Shown here: positions 6,022 to 9,039 of the stretch, in pieces
How positions within the stretch are numbered: the first letter of the stretch is position 1
How the letters are laid out: each line of letters opens with the position of its first letter
Assembly (NCBI GenBank): GCA_003650975.1
Contig: QMSU01000028.1
Span: 1 to 9,039, forward strand
Length of the DNA: 9,039 nt
Reading direction: 5' to 3'
Source: Thermoplasmata archaeon
GTDB taxonomy: Archaea > Thermoplasmatota > E2 > UBA202 > JdFR-43
The notes under the pieces: model-generated
The model's database searches: none
What the model saw: the letters and a program-made list of their open reading frames with translations, nothing else
Told to the model about the DNA's origin: nothing
Program-made: the position numbers and the translations under genes

Positions 6022-6031
6022 TTTTATAAAC
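6022..6031 (-). promoter_or_regulatory. Possible TATA box of the OPT transporter gene
   Basis: TTTATAAA (6023-6030) is preceded on the - strand by AAAGG, a plausible BRE that reaches the gcvH stop codon. Its centre is about 30 bases before the ATG at 5996. Transcription starting 25-26 bases away would leave a leader of about 5 bases and cut off the AGGAG at 6005-6009. So either the promoter or the ribosome site is used, or the gene is read through from gcvH. Confidence 0.4.
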
Positions 6032-6033
6032 CT

Positions 6034-6411
6034 TTACTCAATCTTTTCGGCATATGCCTCGGGAGATAGCAGTTCCTTGAGTTCCCCCTCGTCCTGTATG
6101 CGCATTTCCACAAGCCATCCCTCGTCATATGGTGAGGAGTTGATTAGTCCCGGTTCATTGTGCAACCGTTCATTCACCGACTGGATGGTGCCGCTGAGCG
6201 GGGAATACACCTCCGCAACCGACTTCACCGATTCAAGGGTTGCGAGCACGTCTCCTTTTTTGAATTCCTTTCCCACATCCGGAAGCTCGACAAACACCAC
6301 ATCGGTGAGTGTTTCCTGGGCATGGTCGGTGACGCCGATTCTTGCCGTGCCGTCTTTCTTCAAAACCCATTCATGCGTCTCAGTATACAGTACATTATCC
6401 CTTATCTCCAT
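6034..6411 (-). CDS. gcvH: Glycine cleavage system protein H
   Basis: Lipoyl carrier protein that shuttles the aminomethyl intermediate between the P, T and L proteins of the glycine cleavage complex in the cytoplasm. It is 125 residues, the normal length. THEWV at 12-16 and ARIGVTDHAQETLTDVVFVE at 23-42 are typical. The lipoylated lysine is Lys63 in LESVKSVAEVYSP (59-71). The end of the lipoyl domain carries NERLHNEPGLIN (80-91) and DEGWL (96-100). The P, T and L genes and lipoate enzymes are not in the window, so the gene stands apart from the rest of the complex. A TATA box 24-25 bases before the ATG, and no ribosome site between them, point to a leaderless mRNA. The OPT transporter gene follows after 37 bases and may be co-transcribed. 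Confidence 0.96.
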   Translation of the reverse strand: MEIRDNVLYTETHEWVLKKDGTARIGVTDHAQETLTDVVFVELPDVGKEFKKGDVLATLESVKSVAEVYSPLSGTIQSVNERLHNEPGLINSSPYDEGWLVEMRIQDEGELKELLSPEAYAEKIE

Positions 6412-6430
6412 GCAAGGGAAATGGGAAAAT

Positions 6431-6440
6431 CAATATAACC
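6431..6440 (-). promoter_or_regulatory. TATA box and BRE of gcvH
   Basis: On the - strand AAAAAGG is followed by TTATATTG. The AT core (6433-6438) is centred 24-25 bases before the A of the gcvH ATG at 6411, which predicts transcription starting at the start codon. Confidence 0.6.
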
Positions 6441-6496
6441 TTTTTGCAAATGAAAATCGGCATGGCAGGAAAAAGAGGATGACGTTACGATGAGTA

Positions 6497-6529
6497 TCTC
6501 CCCTTATGAGGAACCCTCATATTCAGAGA
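6497..6529. other. Two-tier hairpin in the gcvH upstream region
   Basis: TATGAGG (6505-6511) pairs with CCTCATA (6515-6521) around AAC. Outside it TCTC (6497-6500) pairs with GAGA (6526-6529), leaving a symmetric 4x4 internal loop. It could fold on either strand. No known RNA family is recognised. Confidence 0.35.
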
Positions 6530-6542
6530 ATCACAGGGATGA

Positions 6543-6563
6543 ATGGAGATATCATATCTTCAT
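6543..6563. promoter_or_regulatory. Operator-like palindrome
   Basis: ATGG-AGATAT-C-ATATCT-TCAT is an inverted repeat of 10-base arms around one central base with a single mismatched pair. It shares the half-site GGAGATAT with the palindrome at 6707-6724. It is about 105 bases upstream of the gcvH TATA box. Confidence 0.35.
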
Positions 6564-6597
6564 AATATGTTACGTGTTGTGAGAATGAAAGGGTTAA

Positions 6598-6642
6598 AAT
6601 GAAACGGGTTTTTTCATTCGATTGGGCATGGTATCAATGCCC
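6598..6642 (-). terminator. Tandem hairpins downstream of the thioredoxin-like gene, possible terminator
   Basis: On the - strand the first hairpin is GGGCAT/ATGCCC (arms 6637-6642 and 6624-6629, 7-nt loop). The second is AATGAAA/TTTCATT (arms 6612-6618 and 6598-6604, 7-nt loop), followed by TT. The T-run is short, so this is only a candidate terminator for the gene ending at 6716. Confidence 0.3.
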
Positions 6643-6706
6643 GCTGACCTTCTGCGATTTCACATGTAAAATCCCAAATGATAATGGGGTTATAACCCAG
6701 CATGCG

Positions 6707-6724
6707 GAGATATAATTATATCTC
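6707..6724. repeat. Perfect 18-base palindrome across a stop codon
   Basis: GAGATATAATTATATCTC is fully self-complementary and contains the TAA stop (6716-6718, - strand) of the thioredoxin-like gene. A second perfect palindrome, GGGTTATAACCC, lies 8 bases away (6687-6698). They may be a protein site or form the mRNA 3' end. Confidence 0.55.
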
Positions 6725-7537
6725 AACTGCACATGCATTATCCACAAACTGGGCCAGGAACCGTACCGGTTTTGGCTGTTCCCACGGGTTTTTCTGGAGA
6801 TGAGGGAGCCAGTTGGCAGCATATGCGAGTATCATGGTATTACCCTGTTCCATCTGCTGGGTATTGTCCCAGGTTATCGTATATGATTTGGTGTCTCCTC
6901 CCCCTATGAATGCATAGGTGTTGAGTGCATAATCCATAAATGCATAGCTGTAGTTGTCACCTGCCTGATTCTGCCATCGTGAATTTACCTCCATCACACA
7001 GACCCTCACGTTCCCGAAATATGGCGAATTTCCCCCGTTTGTCACATCGAGCGTGATCGCTATGTCGTTGCCGCTCCATTCAGCCTGCATCGCAAGTGCC
7101 ACATCATGGACATCCCTCTCCAGCGCATCCTCAATGGCCTTGGTGTAACTGAATTCCGTGACGGAATCAACCACCAGGTATCCTCCGTCGATGTAAAGCA
7201 TCGGTATATAGGCATCGGAGAACTGCCTTCCCCTCCACTGGGCAACGTCATTCAAATCATATACAAGTGTCATGTAATAGAAGGGGAGATCCCCCGATTC
7301 GTACACCTTCTTTATGGTTTCTGTGGCCCTGGGGCAGCTTGGACACCATGAGGTGGAGCCGAGTTCGGCAAGTACATGCCGCTGGGAGGTGCTCGCAGAT
7401 GCTGCTGCCACAGCAGGAGATTCCTGCATCTCCGCTTCATACAGCGGTGCTTCATGCTGTTCTTTCTCAAAGGAAAGGTTATTCGCAACTGGTAGAAACA
7501 GAATAAGTACCACAAGAATGCTCACTTTTTTATACAT
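6716..7537 (-). CDS. Exported thioredoxin-like protein with C-terminal beta domain
   Basis: Probable extracytoplasmic thiol-disulfide protein of 273 residues. MYKK followed by a hydrophobic stretch (5-20) is a signal peptide or N-terminal anchor. A polar, Ala/Ser-rich linker runs to about 53. The thioredoxin-like domain starts at VLAELGSTSWCPSCPRA (55-71), with the redox pair Cys65/Cys68, and has a Pro before a strand, IPMLYIDG (111-118), in the place of the usual cis-Pro. Residues from about 145 to 265 look like a beta-sandwich (ALAMQAEWSGNDIAITLDVT onward), as in other secreted archaeal proteins. Cys180 and Cys269 are further candidates for a disulfide. There is no C-terminal membrane anchor. 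A TATA box about 24 bases before the ATG suggests a leaderless mRNA. Whether it oxidises, reduces or isomerises disulfides is unknown; the beta-propeller protein upstream could be a client, which is only a guess. Confidence 0.75.
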   Translation of the reverse strand: MYKKVSILVVLILFLPVANNLSFEKEQHEAPLYEAEMQESPAVAAASASTSQRHVLAELGSTSWCPSCPRATETIKKVYESGDLPFYYMTLVYDLNDVAQWRGRQFSDAYIPMLYIDGGYLVVDSVTEFSYTKAIEDALERDVHDVALAMQAEWSGNDIAITLDVTNGGNSPYFGNVRVCVMEVNSRWQNQAGDNYSYAFMDYALNTYAFIGGGDTKSYTITWDNTQQMEQGNTMILAYAANWLPHLQKNPWEQPKPVRFLAQFVDNACAVEI

Positions 7538-7552
7538 GAATCAGAAAGTGGT

Positions 7553-7565
7553 GGCAATATAAAAG
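7553..7565 (-). promoter_or_regulatory. TATA box of the thioredoxin-like gene
   Basis: On the - strand CTTTTATATTGCC carries an AT core (7557-7564) centred about 24 bases before the ATG at 7537. This places the transcription start at or within a few bases of the start codon. Confidence 0.55.
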
Positions 7566-7623
7566 ATTTTCTTCTCAATTGTGAATTGAAAGCAGTTGAT
7601 ATGTGAATAATTGTGCATTTCTT

Positions 7624-7654
7624 ACCAATACACTGGTTATCCACATCTATTGGT
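7624..7654 (-). terminator. Hairpin just after the beta-propeller gene, possible terminator
   Basis: ACCAATA (7624-7630) and TATTGGT (7648-7654) form a perfect 7-bp stem. The 17-nt loop can fold a smaller TGG/CCA stem (7634-7643). It begins 7 bases after the stop codon of the - strand gene at 7662. No strong T-run follows, so termination is an inference. Confidence 0.35.
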
Positions 7655-7661
7655 TCGCCAT

Positions 7662-9039
7662 CTAGCTACTTCCAAATGGATTGAAAATGTATACTGTTTT
7701 CATATGGCTTGCCACAACATCTCCATCATTATAATATGCCTTTGCACTTATTTCATGCGTTTCAAAAAGATGCCTCATATTTCTTCCGACTATTCTTTCA
7801 TTCCATTTCCATTCAAATGGAGGAGAGCTGTCTATATACTTATATTCGTAATCAACATAAAATTCCACTTTTTCCACATTTTCTTCCGATATAATGTCCG
7901 GCTCTATGGTAATCCCTCCGATTATTTTGGTCGGTCCATTCAATTTCATTATTTCCCTATTAAAAATGTATAAATAGCTTTGTTTCGGCCTTGCAATTTC
8001 TATTCCCTTGGCCATTCCGTCTCTAATCGCATGTAAATATCCCCATGAAGGTTTTTCACTTCCAAACCACGAACCGATGTAGATAGTGCCATCTTCACCG
8101 ATGGCAGGAGAGGATTCAATATAGCAATAATGATATTCTTGCTCACTTAATGCTTTCCAGCTCCATCTTTCTGAGCCATCTGCATTTACAGCATAAAGTT
8201 TTCCATCCATTGAAGCAACATACACTATTCCATTTTTATCTACAGCAGGAGAAGAAATTATTGCATTTCCTGTTTCATATTTCCACTTCAATGTTCCATC
8301 AGGATTTATTGCATATAGATGGCTGTCAAATGAGCCAACGTATATTGTTCCGTCTTCACCCATGGCTGGTGAAGAATCATCTATTGCAGCCCCTGTTTTA
8401 AATTTCCATTTGAGCGTACCATCAGGATTAATTGCATAAAGATAGTCATCCCATGAACCAACATAAATTGTTCCATTTTTATCTATGGTTGGGGATGACT
8501 GCACACAGTCACCTGTTTTAAATTTCCATTTCAGAGTACCATCAGGATTTATTGCATATAGATAACAATCATTTGAGCCAATGTAGATTGTTCCATCATC
8601 ACCAATAGCTGGAGATGAATAAATCCACCAATCGGTATCGAAATGCCATTTTTCTGTTCCATCTGGGTTTAGAGCATAAAGTCTCCCTTTATCCTGCCCA
8701 GGCCCTACCACTCCAACATATATTGTTCCATCCTTAGCCACGGCAGGAGAAGATTCCAACGGACTATGGCAGTTAAACCCCCATTTTAAGTTACCATCTG
8801 AATTAATTGCATATAAATGCATGTTCCAGGATCCAACATATATTGTTCCATCTTTCCCAATTGCCGGAGAAGAACTAATCCAATTACCTGTTTCAAATTT
8901 CCATTTCAACGTGCCATCCGGATTTACTGCATATAAATTATATGTTAATCCCGTTTCTACTCCAACATATATTGTTCCATTTTCACCTATAGTGGGAGAT
9001 GAAACTCCGCTTCCTGGCATTTCATATCTCCATATTTCA
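7662..9039 (-). CDS. Beta-propeller (PQQ-like repeat) surface protein, 5' end outside window
   Basis: Likely exported or surface-attached protein. The frame is open to the right edge: codons before the ATG at 9018-9020 read EIWRYE, the end of another repeat, so that Met is internal. Numbering from it, eight repeats begin at SSP motifs at 7, 50, 90, 135, 175, 216, 256 and 303, with consensus SSPAIG-DGTIYVGS---LYAINPDGTLKW. These are PQQ-like propeller blades, enough for a whole eight-bladed ring even without the missing part. Residues 345-452 form a separate beta domain (YLYIFNREIMKLNGPTKIIG, then VEKVEFYVD at 382-390 and EISAKAYYNDG at 423-433), a type I associate with the C-termini of archaeal surface proteins. 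No PQQ-enzyme active site is evident, so it is more likely a binding or structural protein than a dehydrogenase. Codons are much richer in A+T than in the other genes here. Confidence 0.85.
   Translation of the reverse strand, partial: EIWRYEMPGSGVSSPTIGENGTIYVGVETGLTYNLYAVNPDGTLKWKFETGNWISSSPAIGKDGTIYVGSWNMHLYAINSDGNLKWGFNCHSPLESSPAVAKDGTIYVGVVGPGQDKGRLYALNPDGTEKWHFDTDWWIYSSPAIGDDGTIYIGSNDCYLYAINPDGTLKWKFKTGDCVQSSPTIDKNGTIYVGSWDDYLYAINPDGTLKWKFKTGAAIDDSSPAMGEDGTIYVGSFDSHLYAINPDGTLKWKYETGNAIISSPAVDKNGIVYVASMDGKLYAVNADGSERWSWKALSEQEYHYCYIESSPAIGEDGTIYIGSWFGSEKPSWGYLHAIRDGMAKGIEIARPKQSYLYIFNREIMKLNGPTKIIGGITIEPDIISEENVEKVEFYVDYEYKYIDSSPPFEWKWNERIVGRNMRHLFETHEISAKAYYNDGDVVASHMKTVYIFNPFGSS
8001..9002 (-). 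repeat. Eight tandem propeller-blade repeats within the surface protein gene
   Basis: The blades are mostly about 40 codons, with longer third and seventh-to-eighth units. They are also alike as DNA: the 60 bases from 8401 and the 60 from 8521 match at 49 positions by hand count, exactly 120 bases apart. That points to recent duplication or gene conversion among the central blades. Confidence 0.8.

Larger units (their letters stand above)
6412..6715. other. 304-base intergenic region rich in dyads and hairpins
   Basis: I see no protein or tRNA gene here. Beside the gcvH promoter it holds a hairpin with a 4+7 bp stem (6497-6529), a near-perfect palindrome (6543-6563), a 7-bp hairpin (6598-6618), a 6-bp hairpin (6624-6642), a 12-base palindrome GGGTTATAACCC (6687-6698), and an 18-base palindrome over the stop of the next gene (6707-6724). 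Some of these probably end transcription of the thioredoxin-like gene or bind regulators. Which does what cannot be decided from sequence. Confidence 0.5.

Noticed and set aside
6034..6411. A glycine cleavage operon
   Set aside because: Only the H protein gene is present; no P, T or L protein gene lies on either side within the window.
8001..9002. Regular repeats that might be a CRISPR array
   Set aside because: The repeats are about 120 bases, keep one reading frame and encode propeller blades; there are no unique spacers.
9018..9020. ATG as the start of the beta-propeller protein
   Set aside because: Codons before it (EIWRYE) continue the blade pattern to the window edge, so the Met is internal.

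Overview
The window looks like a piece of a euryarchaeal chromosome, most likely from the Thermoplasmatota or a relative such as the marine benthic group D archaea. The grounds are an archaeal-type THUMP tRNA methyltransferase (Trm-G10), a tRNA with an archaeal bulge-helix-bulge intron and no encoded CCA, TATA boxes about 24-25 bases upstream of several start codons (leaderless transcription), and secreted proteins with propeller repeats and a C-terminal domain that I associate with these archaea. The lineage is an inference; no rRNA is present.

Layout. On the + strand: the 3' part of a secreted gingipain-like (C25) cysteine peptidase (1-1229), overlapped by a 3-methyladenine DNA glycosylase (1216-1776). 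Convergent with these on the - strand is the Trm-G10 methyltransferase (1765-2706). Then on the + strand come a single-domain response regulator (2940-3344) and a tRNA-Arg(UCG) interrupted in its T-loop by a 41-nt intron (3352-3467). A 170-base gap with an inverted repeat, a TATA-like box and a 21-nt-spaced direct repeat follows. The rest is on the - strand: a PqqD-like protein (3638-4027) overlapping the end of an OPT-family peptide transporter (4014-5996), glycine cleavage protein H (6034-6411), a 304-base gap rich in dyads (6412-6715), an exported thioredoxin-like protein (6716-7537), and the 3' part of a beta-propeller surface protein (7662-9039) that is much richer in A+T than its neighbours.

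How the genes could work together: an exported peptidase, an oligopeptide-type transporter and a glycine cleavage component fit a cell that feeds on protein, but they are not one operon and the link is an inference. The two secreted proteins at the right end probably belong to the cell surface.

Most interesting: (1) the tRNA-Arg intron at position 59/60, with exon-intron pairing and bulges that predict splice sites restoring a perfect TTCGAAT T-loop; (2) the overlapping OPT transporter/PqqD pair, with an internal 12-residue duplication in the PqqD-like protein; (3) the unassigned dyads and direct repeats in the 3468-3637 and 6412-6715 gaps. I did not find a clear multi-gene novel system.
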